DNA of 64,000 nucleotides from Pseudoxanthomonas sp. J35 (GCF_000513995.1 NZ_AZVB01000012.1:62001-126000); one strand, 5' to 3'; positions 30,394-39,856 are shown, counted from the first letter of the stretch. The notes: generated by a model not told the origin, from the letters alone. Translations and numbers: made by a program.

Positions 30394-31608
30394 TCAGGCC
30401 CGCGCAAACACCAGCGTCGCGTTGGTGCCGCCGAAGCCGAAGCTGTTCGACATCACCAGGTCCAGGTGGGCGTCGCGGCTTTCGCGCGCGATCGGGAAGC
30501 CCTCGGCGCGCTCGTCCAGCTTCTCGATGTTGGCCGAGCCGGCGATGAAGCCGTCGCGCATCATCAGCAGGCTGTAGATCGCCTCGTGCACGCTCGCCGC
30601 GCCCAGCGAGTGGCCGGACAGCGACTTGGTCGAGGAGATCGGCGGCATGTCGTCGCCGAACACCTCGCGCACCGCCTGCAGCTCGGTGATGTCGCCCAGC
30701 GGGGTCGAGGTGCCGTGGGTGCTGAGGTAGTCGACCTTGCGGTGCTCCAGGCCCTGCAGGGCCATGCGCATGCAGCGCACCGCGCCTTCGCCCGAGGGCG
30801 CGACCATGTCGGCACCGTCGGAGGTCACGCCGTAGCCCACCAGCTCGGCGTGGATGCGCGCGCCGCGGGCGATGGCGTGGTCCCAGTCCTCCAGCACCAG
30901 CATGCCGCCGCCGCCGGCGATGACGAAGCCGTCGCGGTCGGCGTCGTACGGACGCGAGGCCTTCTCCGGGGTCTCGTTGAACGAGGACGACAGCGCGCCC
31001 ATGGCGTCGAACATCACGCTCATGGTCCAGTGCAGGTCCTCGCCACCGCCGGCGAAGACGATGTCCTGCGCACCGTGGCGGATCAGGTCGGCGGCCGCGC
31101 CGATGCAGTGCGCGGAGGTCGCGCAGGCGGCGCTGATCGAGTAGCTCAGGCCCTTGATCCTGAACGCGGTGGCCAGGTTGGCCGACACGGTCGAGCACAT
31201 CGTGCGCGGGACCATGTACGGACCGACCTTGCGCACGCCCTTCTCGCGTAGCAGGTCGGCGGTTTCCACCTGCCAGTGGCTGGAGCCGCCGCCGGAGCCG
31301 GCGACCAGGCCGGTGCGCGGGTTGCTGACCTGCGCCTCGTCCAGGCCGGCGTCGGCGATCGCGTCGCGCATCGAGATGTAACTGTAGGCCGCCGCGTCGC
31401 TCATGAAGCGCTTGAGCTTGCGGTCGATGACGGCGTCCAGGTCCAGGTCGACCGCGCCGCCGACCTGGCTGCGCAGGCCGCGCTCGGCGGCCTCGGGCAG
31501 GTGGCGGATGCCGGAACGGCCTTCGCGCAGCGAGGCGGAGACGGTGTCGAGGTCGTTGCCCAGGCAGGAAGCGATGCCCATGCCGGTGATGGCGATGCGG
31601 CGTGCCAT
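30394..31608 (-). CDS. fabB: 3-oxoacyl-[acyl-carrier-protein] synthase I
   Basis: A 404-residue condensing enzyme of type II fatty acid synthesis, needed to elongate the cis-unsaturated acyl chain made by FabA. The catalytic triad is Cys162 ([14 protein letters not shown]), His298 ([11 protein letters not shown]) and His333 ([14 protein letters not shown]). The N-terminus [18 protein letters not shown] is typical. The ATG is one base past the fabA stop (31610-31612), so the pair is translationally close and co-regulated, as is standard for fabAB. Confidence 0.97.
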   Translation of the reverse strand: MARRIAITGMGIASCLGNDLDTVSASLREGRSGIRHLPEAAERGLRSQVGGAVDLDLDAVIDRKLKRFMSDAAAYSYISMRDAIADAGLDEAQVSNPRTGLVAGSGGGSSHWQVETADLLREKGVRKVGPYMVPRTMCSTVSANLATAFRIKGLSYSISAACATSAHCIGAAADLIRHGAQDIVFAGGGEDLHWTMSVMFDAMGALSSSFNETPEKASRPYDADRDGFVIAGGGGMLVLEDWDHAIARGARIHAELVGYGVTSDGADMVAPSGEGAVRCMRMALQGLEHRKVDYLSTHGTSTPLGDITELQAVREVFGDDMPPISSTKSLSGHSLGAASVHEAIYSLLMMRDGFIAGSANIEKLDERAEGFPIARESRDAHLDLVMSNSFGFGGTNATLVFARA

Positions 31609-31609
31609 G

Positions 31610-32125
31610 TCAGAAATCCTCGGTGGAGGTGAACAGGCCGACGCGCAGGTCCTTGGCGGTGTAGATCTCGCGGCCGTCGACCAGCATGCGGGCGTCGCCC
31701 TGGGCCATCACCAGCTTGCGGTTGATGACGCGGCTGATGTCCACCTCGTAGGTGACCAGCCTGGCCTTCGGCAGCACCTGGCCGAAGAACTTGACCTCGC
31801 CGGCGCCGAGGGCGCGGCCGCGGCCGGGCGCGCCCAGCCAGGTCAGGAAGAAGCCGACCAGCTGCCACATCGCGTCCAGGCCCAGGCAGCCGGGCATCAC
31901 CGGGTCGCCGATGAAGTGGCACTTGAAGAACCACAGGTCGGGATGGATGTCGAGTTCGGCGCGGATGAAGCCCTTGCCGTACTTGCCGCCGTCCTCGTTG
32001 ATCTCGACGATGCGGTCGAACATCAGCATCGGGTCGGCCGGCAGGCGGGCGTCGCCGGTGGCAAACAGTTCACCGCGACCGCTGGCTTCCAGCTGCTCGC
32101 GGGTGAACGAAGAAGCGCGGTTCAT
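31610..32125 (-). CDS. fabA: 3-hydroxydecanoyl-ACP dehydratase/isomerase
   Basis: A 171-residue hot-dog enzyme that dehydrates 3-hydroxydecanoyl-ACP and isomerises the trans-2 to cis-3 product, committing chains to unsaturated fatty acids. The catalytic residues are His70 ([15 protein letters not shown]) and Asp84 (GLDAMWQ), at the same numbers as in E. coli. The ATG at 32125 gives the family length. Upstream, on the minus strand, TTGATT and CAAAAT about 17 bases apart are a weak promoter candidate near 32155-32190; no specific FabR site could be assigned. Confidence 0.96.
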   Translation of the reverse strand: MNRASSFTREQLEASGRGELFATGDARLPADPMLMFDRIVEINEDGGKYGKGFIRAELDIHPDLWFFKCHFIGDPVMPGCLGLDAMWQLVGFFLTWLGAPGRGRALGAGEVKFFGQVLPKARLVTYEVDISRVINRKLVMAQGDARMLVDGREIYTAKDLRVGLFTSTEDF

Positions 32126-32270
32126 GCGGGGTCCGGACCGGAAAAGCATTGGATTTTGCCCGTCAAATGCCGTTTCAATCAAATGTTGGGCCCGTACGCG
32201 CCCGTCTGTCCCCGGGTCAGGGCCAGGTGGCAGGGGTTCCCGCGCCGGCCCGGCGGCACAATAGGCGGGC

Positions 32271-33356
32271 ATGCAGCCTGCGACCCCGCCCCGTCCGCGC
32301 AAGATCATCCACGTGGACATGGACGCGTTCTACGCGTCGGTGGAACAGCGTGACGACCCCGCATTGCGCGGCCGGCCGGTGGTGGTGGCCTGGCGCGGGG
32401 CCCGCTCGGTGGTCTGCGCGGCCTCCTACGAAGCCCGCCGGTTCGGCGTCCGTTCGGCCATGCCGGCCCTGCGCGCCGAGCGGCTGTGCCCGGACGCGGT
32501 GTTCGTGCCGCCGGACTTCTCCCGCTACAAGGCCGTGTCCCGGCAGATCCGCGAGATCTTCCTGTCGCATACCCCGCTGGTGGAGCCGCTGTCGCTGGAC
32601 GAGGCCTACCTGGACGTGACCGATTCGCCCACCTGCGGCGGCATCGCCACCGAGATCGCCCACACCATCCGTGCGCAGATCCGCGAGGCCACCTCGCTGA
32701 CCGCCTCGGCCGGGATCGCGCCGAACAAGTTCCTGGCCAAGATCGCCTCGGACTGGCGCAAGCCGGACGGGCAGTTCGTGGTGCCGCCGTCGCGGGTGGA
32801 GCAGTTCCTGACCCCGTTGCCGGTGAACCGCGTGCCGGGTGTCGGCAAGGTGATGGAGGCGAAGCTGGCCGCGCTGGGCGTAAAGACCGTGGGCCAGCTG
32901 CGCGAACTGCCGCTGGAGCGGCTGGAGGCGCTGTTCGGCAGCTTCGGCCACAGCCTGTACCGGCGCGCCCGCGGCATCGACGAGCGGGCGGTGACGCCGG
33001 ACCAGCCGGTGCAGCAGGTCTCGGCCGAGGACACCTTCGAGCGCGACCTGCGCCTGGGCGAGTTCGACGAGGCGATCCGTGCCCTGGCGGAGAAGGTCTG
33101 GAACAGCGGCCGCCGGACCGGCCGGGTCGGCCGCACCGTGGTGCTGAAGCTGAAGACCGCGCAGTTCCGGATCCTCACCCGCAGCCATACCCCGGACGTG
33201 CCGCCGGCCTCGGCGCAGGAACTGGCCGGGATCGCGCTGGCCCTGCGCGCGCGGGTGGACCTGCCGTCCTCCACGCGCTACCGGCTGGTCGGCGTGGGCC
33301 TGGGCGGCCTGTGCGATCCAGAGGACATCGCCCCGCAGGGCTCGCTGTTCTCCTGA
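32271..33356 (+). CDS. dinB: DNA polymerase IV (Y-family translesion polymerase)
   Basis: A 361-residue error-prone polymerase. The catalytic carboxylates are Asp16 in [13 protein letters not shown] and Asp110-Glu111 in [12 protein letters not shown]. Other blocks are [33 protein letters not shown] and the helix-hairpin-helix [13 protein letters not shown]. The length matches DinB. It is divergent from fabA. The protein ends in PQGSLF, which resembles a beta-clamp binding motif (QLxLF type), as expected for Pol IV. No clear LexA box was found. Confidence 0.96.
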   Translation: MQPATPPRPRKIIHVDMDAFYASVEQRDDPALRGRPVVVAWRGARSVVCAASYEARRFGVRSAMPALRAERLCPDAVFVPPDFSRYKAVSRQIREIFLSHTPLVEPLSLDEAYLDVTDSPTCGGIATEIAHTIRAQIREATSLTASAGIAPNKFLAKIASDWRKPDGQFVVPPSRVEQFLTPLPVNRVPGVGKVMEAKLAALGVKTVGQLRELPLERLEALFGSFGHSLYRRARGIDERAVTPDQPVQQVSAEDTFERDLRLGEFDEAIRALAEKVWNSGRRTGRVGRTVVLKLKTAQFRILTRSHTPDVPPASAQELAGIALALRARVDLPSSTRYRLVGVGLGGLCDPEDIAPQGSLFS

Positions 33357-33456
33357 AACCCGCCGCGCAACTGGCAGCACTCGCCGCCGGCTGCTGCCAG
33401 CACGGCTTTTCCGTTCGCGCTAGCCTCGCGGCGTGTTCCGACACGCGGAGGTTGCC

Positions 33457-33954
33457 ATGTCGTCGATCCGCACCGGCGCGGCCGCCGAGGTCTGGCAGGG
33501 GCTGGTGCTCGATGCCTGCCGGCGCAGCGGCCAGTCGCTGGACGAAACCTGCGAGGCCTACCTGGTGTTCGCCCTGCTGCGCCACCAGCGCGACCCGCAA
33601 CTGCTCGCCTACACCCAGGCGCTGGAATGGCTGGATGCGCAGGCGCAGGTGGGCAGCGCGCGCATCGACGCGCTGCAGGACGTCGGCGACCGCTGCCTGC
33701 TGATCGCCGGGCTGTTCCCGGGCTTGGCGCAGCGACGGCGGGTCAGCGTCGACTACTTCATCGAGCTGGGGCGCGGCGCCTACCGCGACGTCGCCGAAGG
33801 CGGGCGCAGCGCCACCGCGGCGCTGTTCTCGCGACTGGCGTCGGCCTACCGCGAGCTGGTGCAGGTGCTGCGCGCGGTGCGCGAGGAACCGGGGTGGGAG
33901 GGTCACGCCGGCGCCCTGGCGCGGGCACCGGCAGGCCCGGCGCGCGTCCACTAG
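33457..33954 (+). CDS. Conserved hypothetical protein, all-helical
   Basis: A 165-residue soluble protein with no signal peptide or membrane segment. It is rich in Leu, Ala and Arg and appears alpha-helical throughout. The central stretch DALQDVGDRCLLIAGLFPGL and the following VSVDYFIELGRGAY look like a conserved core; I cannot assign a family or function. The ATG at 33457 follows a GGAGG ribosome site. It lies between dinB and a HAD phosphatase gene, 60 bases upstream of the latter. Confidence 0.7.
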   Translation: MSSIRTGAAAEVWQGLVLDACRRSGQSLDETCEAYLVFALLRHQRDPQLLAYTQALEWLDAQAQVGSARIDALQDVGDRCLLIAGLFPGLAQRRRVSVDYFIELGRGAYRDVAEGGRSATAALFSRLASAYRELVQVLRAVREEPGWEGHAGALARAPAGPARVH

Positions 33955-33981
33955 CTGCCGGGGCCGCCCGGGCCCCGTCGC

Positions 33982-33987
33982 TACAAT
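33982..33987 (+). promoter_or_regulatory. -10 box TACAAT upstream of gph
   Basis: TACAAT lies 28 bases before the GTG start at 34015, which agrees with the other TA(G/C)AAT boxes and supports that start. Confidence 0.45.
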
Positions 33988-34014
33988 GCGCGCTTCCCCT
34001 GGATGGAGCGTGGC

Positions 34015-34662
34015 GTGGCGACCAAGGCGGTGCTGTTCGACCTGGATGGAACGCTGGTGGACAGCGCGAGCGACATCGCCGAGGCGCTCAACCGCACCCT
34101 CGAAGCACTGGGCCATCCGCGCGTGCCGGAAACCACGGTGCGCGGCTGGATCGGCGAAGGCGTGGGCCAGCTGGTCGCTACCGCACTGCGCCATGCAGAC
34201 GACGGCCGCGCGCCCGAAGCGGTGATGGACGGCTTCATGGTCCATTACCGGCAGTGCCTGCTGCGTTCGCCTGTCCTGTACCCGGGCGTGGCCGAGGGCC
34301 TGGCGCTGCTACACGAACGTGGCGTGCCGATGGCCGTGTGCACCAACAAGCCGCAGGCGATGGTGGCTCCGCTGCTCGAGCACCTGGGCATCGCCGGCTT
34401 CTTCCGCGCCTTCACCGGCGGCGACACGCTGCCGCAGCGCAAACCCGATCCGGCGCCGCTCCTGCACCTGGCCGAGGTGCTGGGCGTGGCGGCGGGCGAC
34501 TGCCTGATGGTGGGCGACTCGGCCACCGACCGCGACGCGGCCGTGGCCGCAGGCATGCCGGTGGCGCTGGTGCGCTACGGCTATCCGCGCGGCATGAACC
34601 TGGGCACCGCCGGCGCGGTCGCCGTGCTCGACGACCTGCGCCACCTGCCGGCGCTGCTCTGA
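34015..34662 (+). CDS. gph: Phosphoglycolate phosphatase-like HAD hydrolase
   Basis: A 215-residue HAD-family phosphatase. The nucleophile motif is LFDLDGTLVDSA (Asp9 and Asp11), motif II is VCTNKPQ, and the C-terminal motif is GDTLPQRKPDP followed by MVGDSATDRDAA. The cap domain is the small helical type of Gph, which removes 2-phosphoglycolate formed in DNA repair. N-acetylmuramic-acid 6-phosphate phosphatase (MupP) has a similar layout, so the substrate is not certain. The GTG at 34015 is preferred to the ATG at 34003 because GGAG sits seven bases before it. Confidence 0.85.
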   Translation: MATKAVLFDLDGTLVDSASDIAEALNRTLEALGHPRVPETTVRGWIGEGVGQLVATALRHADDGRAPEAVMDGFMVHYRQCLLRSPVLYPGVAEGLALLHERGVPMAVCTNKPQAMVAPLLEHLGIAGFFRAFTGGDTLPQRKPDPAPLLHLAEVLGVAAGDCLMVGDSATDRDAAVAAGMPVALVRYGYPRGMNLGTAGAVAVLDDLRHLPALL

Positions 34663-34750
34663 GAAGCCGCACCGCGGGGCGCTGCACGTCGGCCTGCGCA
34701 GCGATCCCGACTCTCTCCTGATCTCTCTCCGGGGGAGAGCGGCTTCGTGT

Positions 34751-34772
34751 AGAGCGGGGCTTGCCCCGCTGC
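34751..34772 (+). repeat. GTAG-headed REP palindrome, class A, left partner
   Basis: Identical to the copies at 4018 and 27972. An inverted relative follows at 34804-34826, giving a REP pair in the gap between gph and btuB. Short pyrimidine-rich sequence (CTCTCTCC) precedes it. Confidence 0.75.
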
Positions 34773-34803
34773 CTTTTCTACGCTGGCAGGGCCATTGGCA
34801 TGG

Positions 34804-34826
34804 GAGTCGGGCAAGCCCGACTCTAC
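34804..34826 (-). repeat. GTAG-headed REP palindrome, right partner
   Basis: Reads GTAGAGTCGGGCTTGCCCGA then CTC on the minus strand. It has the same head and layout as class A but a different stem sequence, with compensating changes in both arms. Confidence 0.7.
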
Positions 34827-34916
34827 GGGGCGTGCGGGCCCACCGCCTCGACGCGGTTGCCGGGCTGTCTCCAGCCCCTCCCGCGCCGCGCGGTGGCGCG
34901 GCCCGGGACGGTTGCC

Positions 34917-36764
34917 TCAGCGCGCCTTCGGCTTCCAGCGCAGGTTGATGCCTAACTCGCGGCCGGGCTGGTTGTACCAGTCCGTCAGCTCGTAGTCGTG
35001 GTCGCCGACGTTGGTCACGCGCGCCTGCACGGTCCACTCCGGGTGGAAGGCGTACTCCACGCGCAGGTCCAGCGTCGAGTAGCCGCCCACGCGCACCAGG
35101 TTGGCGGCATCGTCGTAGCGGCTGCCGGCGGTGTTGAACGTGGCGCCGAAGGCCAGCGCGCCGAAGCTGCGGTCCACATCGATGCGGCCGGTGTCGCGCG
35201 AACGGCGCGGCAGCAGCCTGCCGTGGTTCGGGCCGGCCGAGCGGTTGCGTGGATCGACGTGGCTGTACTGCGCCTGCAGGTCCCAGCCGGCGATCGAAGT
35301 CGCCACCGTCGCCTCGCCGCCACGCAGGCGCGCGGTGTCGATGTTGCCCGGCAGCGCGGTGCTGGAGTCGTAGCTGATGAGGTCGTCGACGTTGTTCTGG
35401 TACAGGTCCACGGTCCAGCGCCAGCCGTCGCCCTCGCCGGCGATGCCGAGGTTGAGGTTGCGCGATTCCTCCGGGCGCAGCGCCGGGTTGCCGTAGTACG
35501 GGTAGTACAGGTCGTTGAAGCTCGGCGCGCGGAAGCCGGTGGAGTAGCGCGCCGACAGGCGCAGGCCGCCGCCGGACTGCCAGCCCCAGCCGAGGTTGCC
35601 GGTGGTGTGGCTGCCGAACTGTTCGTTGTCGTCGCCGCGCAGGCCCAGCTGCAGCTGCTGCGCGCCGAAGCGGCCGTGGTACTCGGCGAAGGCGCCGGTG
35701 TTGTCGCGGCTGCCGGCGACGTAGGCGGTGGTGCCGGTGATGCGGTCCTGCGCCCAGTCGAGGCCTGCGACCAGCTGCTGGCCGTCGGCGAGCGCGAACT
35801 CGCCCTGCAGCGCGGCCTGCTCGCGGCGCGTCTCCAGGCTGCCGGCCAGGCCGGCGGGACTGTAATCGTCGGAGCGGTCGTCGTTGCGGCCGAGGCTGGC
35901 CTGCAGCGCCATGCGCGCGTCCGGCGCGTAACGCAGCTTGCCCGACAGCACCTGCTGCACGGTTTCCGAATAGTCCGCCCAGCTGCCGTCGTAGTGGTTG
36001 TAGCCGTCGGCGCGCAGCGCGCTGCCTTCCAGCGTCCACGCCTGGCCGAGGCGGCCGCCACCGCGCACGCTGGCCGAGCGGTTGCGGTAGCCGTCGCGGT
36101 CCGGCTGTTCGGCGAAGCAGCCGGCGCCCCAGCCGGCGGTGGTGCCATCGCAGGCGTTGATGCCGTCGGTGCGCAGCAGGGCGACGTCGGCGCCGAACCA
36201 GCCGCGTTCGCCGCCCACGCCCAGGCCGGCGCTGGCCTCGCGCAGGCCGTTGCTGCCGGCGCCGGCCATCGCGCGCGGCTGCAGGCCGTTGCGGTCGCGG
36301 CGGGTGAACACCTGGATCACGCCGCCGATCGCGTCGGCGCCGTACAGGCTCGAATGCGGCCCGCGCACGATCTCGATGCGCTCGATCTGCTCGACCGGCA
36401 GGTCCTGCAGCGCCGGCAGGCCGGCGGTGGCCGAGCCCATGCGCACGCCGTCGACCAGCACCAGCAGCTGGTTGGAACCGGCGCCGCGCAGGAACAGCGA
36501 GGTCTGCTTGCCCAGTCCTCCGGTGTTGGTGAGGTTGATGCCGGCGCGGCCGGCCAGCAGCTGCTGCAGCGAGGTGGCCTGGCTGCGCTCGATTTCGGCG
36601 CGGCCGATCACCTGCGCCGGCGAGAGGCTGTCGCGCAGCGCGATCTCGGTGCGCGTGGCGGTGACCAGCACTTCGTCCAGTTCGGTGGCCTGGTCGGCGG
36701 CGCGGGCGGGGAGGGAGGCTGCCAGCGCCAGGGCGACGGCGGTGGCGAGCGGACGGAAGATCAT
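34917..36764 (-). CDS. btuB: TonB-dependent outer-membrane vitamin B12 receptor
   Basis: A 615-residue TonB-dependent receptor. A signal peptide (about 1-22, ending ASLPARAAD) precedes the TonB box-like ELDEVLVTATR, the plug domain (about 45-160, with LVLVDGVRMG and IEIVRGPHSSLYGADAIGGV), and a 22-strand beta-barrel ending in Arg (LRWKPKAR). The length matches BtuB, and a cobalamin riboswitch lies directly upstream, so the substrate assignment is strong. The ATG at 36764 has GGAG seven bases before it; an alternative at 36776 would hide that site. Confidence 0.93.
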   Translation of the reverse strand: MIFRPLATAVALALAASLPARAADQATELDEVLVTATRTEIALRDSLSPAQVIGRAEIERSQATSLQQLLAGRAGINLTNTGGLGKQTSLFLRGAGSNQLLVLVDGVRMGSATAGLPALQDLPVEQIERIEIVRGPHSSLYGADAIGGVIQVFTRRDRNGLQPRAMAGAGSNGLREASAGLGVGGERGWFGADVALLRTDGINACDGTTAGWGAGCFAEQPDRDGYRNRSASVRGGGRLGQAWTLEGSALRADGYNHYDGSWADYSETVQQVLSGKLRYAPDARMALQASLGRNDDRSDDYSPAGLAGSLETRREQAALQGEFALADGQQLVAGLDWAQDRITGTTAYVAGSRDNTGAFAEYHGRFGAQQLQLGLRGDDNEQFGSHTTGNLGWGWQSGGGLRLSARYSTGFRAPSFNDLYYPYYGNPALRPEESRNLNLGIAGEGDGWRWTVDLYQNNVDDLISYDSSTALPGNIDTARLRGGEATVATSIAGWDLQAQYSHVDPRNRSAGPNHGRLLPRRSRDTGRIDVDRSFGALAFGATFNTAGSRYDDAANLVRVGGYSTLDLRVEYAFHPEWTVQARVTNVGDHDYELTDWYNQPGRELGINLRWKPKAR

Positions 36765-36783
36765 CGATGGCTCCATGCGTGCT

Positions 36784-36803
36784 TGGCGCCGCACCCGGCG
36801 CCA
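36784..36803 (-). promoter_or_regulatory. Hairpin near the btuB ribosome site
   Basis: TGGCGCC pairs with GGCGCCA around six bases, just upstream of the GGAG that serves btuB. It may be part of the expression platform of the riboswitch, acting on translation; this is inference. Confidence 0.35.
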
Positions 36804-36897
36804 GGGAGGGGAGTCACGAGGGAGGACGCATGGAAGCGGACAGGCGCATGGTGGCGCCGGCACGCCGCGACGCCCTCCGCATCGCAACCTGGGTTCC

Positions 36898-37101
36898 GCA
36901 AGGCCGGTCTCCGGGCTCGCGACCGGGAACGCGGCGTGGCGCCGGGTTCCAGCCGCGACGCCTTCCCGTGCCTGGGCACAGTGGCGGATGTCGCGGCATT
37001 GCGTTCGCTTACCGTTGCGGGGGCAGCGCCGGCCTTGTCCTCGCGGACGCACCGGCTTCCCGTTTCAACCCGGCCGGCGGCTGCCGGCAAGGTCACCTTG
37101 C
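36898..37101 (-). promoter_or_regulatory. Cobalamin (AdoCbl) riboswitch upstream of btuB
   Basis: Read on the minus strand, all the conserved blocks occur in order: AAGCCGGTGCGTCCGC (37058-37043), CCCCCGCAACGGTAAGCG (37023-37006), GCCACTG (36985-36979), GGGAAGGC, and the B12 box AGCCCGGAGACCGGCC (36917-36902). GCAAGG at the 5' end pairs with CCTTGC at the 3' end to close P1. The class is well established: cobalamin binding represses btuB. Confidence 0.93.
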
Positions 37102-37109
37102 GTGCGGGA

Positions 37110-37115
37110 ATTGTA
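37110..37115 (-). promoter_or_regulatory. -10 box TACAAT of the btuB riboswitch transcript
   Basis: The minus-strand TACAAT ends about nine bases before the first paired base of the riboswitch, which puts the transcription start right at its 5' end. Confidence 0.5.
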
Positions 37116-37160
37116 GGCGATGGACCGGCCGCCGGGGGGTGCCGGTCCGCGAGCGGGCGC

Positions 37161-37553
37161 TCAGGTCGGCAGGCCGTCGTCCTCGTCCGCGGGGCCGTCG
37201 GCCACGGCATCGCCGCCGTCGGGCTGCACTTCGCCGTCGCTGTTGTAGAAGGCGGTGGTCACCGGCCCGCCGACCGGGCGCCCGCGCGCCGGCGGCAGCG
37301 CCGCGCTGGCCGCTTCCAGCTCGGCCAGCAGCTGCTGGCGCCGGTCCTCGGGCACGTCGTGCCAGTGGCAGCCGGTGAGCGCGCCCTCGAGCGCGTAGAG
37401 CAGGTTGAGGCTGGGCTTGAAACCGGCGCGGCGGACCTTGAGGAAGGCCTGTACCGCGCCGGCGGCGGCCAGGTCCTCGGCGCTGCGCAGGCCCACCTGG
37501 CGCAGCCACGCCGCGCTCTTGGGGCCGATGTTGCGCAGCTGCGCCGTGCTCAT
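37161..37553 (-). CDS. TfoX C-terminal domain protein
   Basis: A 130-residue protein whose first 80 residues match the TfoX C-terminal domain: LRNIGPKSAAWLRQVGLRSA is the helix-hairpin-helix-like start, followed by LKVRRAGFKPSLNLLYALEG. TfoX/Sxy regulates competence in Haemophilus and Vibrio; stand-alone C-terminal domains are common and of unknown role. The last 50 residues are acidic and low complexity. The ATG overlaps the stop of the preceding sulfoxide reductase gene (ATGA), so they are co-translated. Confidence 0.8.
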   Translation of the reverse strand: MSTAQLRNIGPKSAAWLRQVGLRSAEDLAAAGAVQAFLKVRRAGFKPSLNLLYALEGALTGCHWHDVPEDRRQQLLAELEAASAALPPARGRPVGGPVTTAFYNSDGEVQPDGGDAVADGPADEDDGLPT

Positions 37554-38035
37554 TGCAGCGACTCGACGAAGGCCGCGGCGATCGCTTCCAGGCCGCGCTG
37601 GTCGTCGGCGTCGAAGCGGTCCGGCTCCGGGCTGTCCAGGTCGAACACGCCGACCAGCTCGCCGTCGCGCAGCAGCGGCACCACCAGCTCCGAGCGCGAG
37701 GCCGAATCGCAGGCGATGTGCCCGGGGAAGGCATGCACGTCCGGCACGCGCTGGGTCTGGCGGGTCGAGGCGGCCGCGCCGCACACGCCCTTGTCCAGCG
37801 GGATGCGCACGCAGGCCGGCAGGCCCTGGAACGGGCCGACCACCAGCTCGGTGCCGTCGTAGAAGTAGAAGCCCACCCAGTTCAGCGCCGGCAGGGCGTG
37901 GTAGACCAGCGCCGACAGGTTGGCGGCGTTGGCGATGCGGTCGCGCTCGCCGTGGAGGAGGCCGCGCGCCTGGGCGAGCAGCTGTTCGTACTGGGCCGGC
38001 TTGTCGCCGCTGAGGGGGATGGCGGTAAAGGACAT
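37550..38035 (-). CDS. msrC: Free methionine-(R)-sulfoxide reductase (GAF domain)
   Basis: A 161-residue GAF-fold enzyme that reduces free L-methionine-(R)-sulfoxide with thioredoxin. Three cysteines, Cys75 (LPACVRIP), Cys85 (DKGVCGAAA) and Cys109 (HIACDSASR), have exactly the spacing of Cys84, Cys94 and Cys118 of the E. coli enzyme, including the catalytic and resolving residues. NWVGFYFYDGTELVVGPFQG is the other family signature. It is divergent from bioD, with only 88 bases between the starts. Confidence 0.93.
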   Translation of the reverse strand: MSFTAIPLSGDKPAQYEQLLAQARGLLHGERDRIANAANLSALVYHALPALNWVGFYFYDGTELVVGPFQGLPACVRIPLDKGVCGAAASTRQTQRVPDVHAFPGHIACDSASRSELVVPLLRDGELVGVFDLDSPEPDRFDADDQRGLEAIAAAFVESLQ

Positions 38036-38123
38036 GCCTGCATGGTACCGCTTCGGCAGCCGGCTCCGCAGGCGGCGCGTGGCCGCCCGTATGATGCGGG
38101 ACCGTTCCCGTCCCCCGGCCGCC

Positions 38124-38807
38124 ATGGACCTCGCGATCCCCGACCGCTGCTACGTCACCGGCACCGACACCGGCGCCGGCAAGACCCTGGCCAGCTGCAC
38201 CCTGCTGCACGCGCTGCGCGCGCAAGGGCTGCGCGCGGTAGGGATGAAGCCGGTGGCCAGCGGCTGCGAACGCATCGATGGCCGCTGGCGCAATGCCGAC
38301 GCGCTGGCGCTGCAGGTGGCCAGCGATCCGCGGCCGGACTACGCCGACCTCAACCCGTACGCGCTGCCCGAACCGCTGGCCCCGGAACTGGCCGCGCGCG
38401 CGGCGGGCATCGAGGTCTCGCTGCCGCCGCTGCTGGAGGCGTTCGCGCGCCTGCGCGCGTCCGCCGAGGTGGTGGTGGTCGAAGGCGTGGGGGGCTGGGC
38501 CGCGCCGCTGGCCGGCGACCTTGACCAGGCCGACCTGGTGCGCGCGCTGCAGGCACCGGTGGTGCTGGTGGTCGGGATGCGCCTGGGCTGCCTCAACCAC
38601 GCCCGCCTCACCGCGGCGGCGATCGCCGCCGACGGCTGCGAACTGGTGGGTTGGATCGCCAGCGAGGTCGATCCGGGCATGGCCTGCCGCGACGAAAACT
38701 TCGAGCTGCTGTCCGCGCGCCTGGATGCGCCCTGCCTGGGCCGGTTGCCGCACTCGCCGGCCCCGGATCCGGCGCGGCTGGCCGCGCGGCTGGCGCTGGC
38801 CGGCTGA
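38124..38807 (+). CDS. bioD: Dethiobiotin synthetase
   Basis: A 227-residue ATP-dependent ligase that closes the ureido ring of biotin by carboxylating diaminopelargonate. The P-loop is GTDTGAGKT (13-21), with the substrate lysine in VGMKPVASGCE and the second phosphate motif VVVEGVGGWAAPL. The C-terminal LGCLNHARLTAAAI is also conserved. The length matches BioD. No other biotin genes are adjacent. Confidence 0.95.
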   Translation: MDLAIPDRCYVTGTDTGAGKTLASCTLLHALRAQGLRAVGMKPVASGCERIDGRWRNADALALQVASDPRPDYADLNPYALPEPLAPELAARAAGIEVSLPPLLEAFARLRASAEVVVVEGVGGWAAPLAGDLDQADLVRALQAPVVLVVGMRLGCLNHARLTAAAIAADGCELVGWIASEVDPGMACRDENFELLSARLDAPCLGRLPHSPAPDPARLAARLALAG

Positions 38808-38836
38808 GCAGCCAGCCCGCGCCACTACGCCTCCGG

Positions 38837-39856
38837 TCAATCGAAGCCGGCCAGGGTGGTCTTGCCGATCGCCTTGCCGCTTTCCAGCAGCGCGTGCGCC
38901 TTGCGCAGGTTGGCGGCATTGATCGTGCCCAGCGAGCCGGTACGGGTGGTCACGATCGTGCCGGCGTCGGCCAGCCGCGCGACCTCGCGCAGGATTTCCT
39001 GCTGGCGCTGGATGTCCGCGGTGCCGAACAGCGGCCGGGTGAACATCAGCTCCCAGTGCAGCGACAGGCTCTTGCGCTTCAGCGGCATCACGTCCAGTGC
39101 GGCCGGATCGTCGATCAGCGCGATCCGGCCCTGCGGCGCGATCAGTTCGACGATGTCGCCCACGTAACGGTCGGTGTGCGTCGTGGAGAACACGAACGCC
39201 GGCGCGCCGATGCCCAGCGCGGCCACCTGCGGCGCCAGCGGCTGGCGGTGGTCGACGACGTGGTGCGCGCCCATCTTCTTCACCCATTCCACCGTTTCCG
39301 GGCGCGAGGCCGTGGCGATCACGGTCAGCCCGGTCAGCGCCCGCGCCAGCTGCACGGTGATCGAACCGACGCCGCCGGCGCCGCCGATCACCAGCAGGGC
39401 ATTGGCCGCGCCGGGCACCGCGTCGTCCACGCGCAGGCGGTCGAACAGGGTTGTTTCCCAGGCGGTCAACGAGGTCAGCGGCAGCGCCACCGCGTCCTCG
39501 TCATCCAGCTTCTGCGGTGCATGGGCGACGATGCGCGCATCCACCGCCTGCAGTTGCGCGTTGCTGCCGGGGCGGTCGATCTGGCCGGCGTAGAACACGC
39601 GGTCGCCCGGCTGGAAGCCCTGCACCTGGCTGCCGACCGCGCGCACCCGGCCCACCGCGTCCCAGCCCAGGATGCGGGGCCGGCCCGCTTCCGGCTGCGC
39701 CGAGGCGCGCACCTTCACGTCCACCGGGTTGACCGAGATCGCCTGCACTTCGACCAGCAGGTCGTGCGCGCCGTATTCCGGCTCCGGCACTTCCAGGTCC
39801 TGCAGCGAGCGCGGGTCGGAAACGGGCAGGGGTCGGGTGGTACCGATCGCTTTCAT
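38837..39856 (-). CDS. Zinc-type alcohol dehydrogenase-like / quinone oxidoreductase family protein
   Basis: A 339-residue medium-chain dehydrogenase/reductase. The N-terminus MKAIGTTRPLPVSDP, the NADPH loop IGGAGGVGSITVQLARAL and AWETTLFDRL fit the quinone-reductase branch (ZADH1/YhfP type), which lacks the zinc ligands of true alcohol dehydrogenases; no catalytic Cys-His zinc set is visible. It probably reduces quinones or other small carbonyls with NADPH. The start was set at 39856. The gene is alone. Confidence 0.87.
   Translation of the reverse strand: MKAIGTTRPLPVSDPRSLQDLEVPEPEYGAHDLLVEVQAISVNPVDVKVRASAQPEAGRPRILGWDAVGRVRAVGSQVQGFQPGDRVFYAGQIDRPGSNAQLQAVDARIVAHAPQKLDDEDAVALPLTSLTAWETTLFDRLRVDDAVPGAANALLVIGGAGGVGSITVQLARALTGLTVIATASRPETVEWVKKMGAHHVVDHRQPLAPQVAALGIGAPAFVFSTTHTDRYVGDIVELIAPQGRIALIDDPAALDVMPLKRKSLSLHWELMFTRPLFGTADIQRQQEILREVARLADAGTIVTTRTGSLGTINAANLRKAHALLESGKAIGKTTLAGFD

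Noticed and set aside
32126-32270. LexA box before dinB
   Set aside because: No CTGT-N8-ACAG-like sequence could be found between fabA and dinB.
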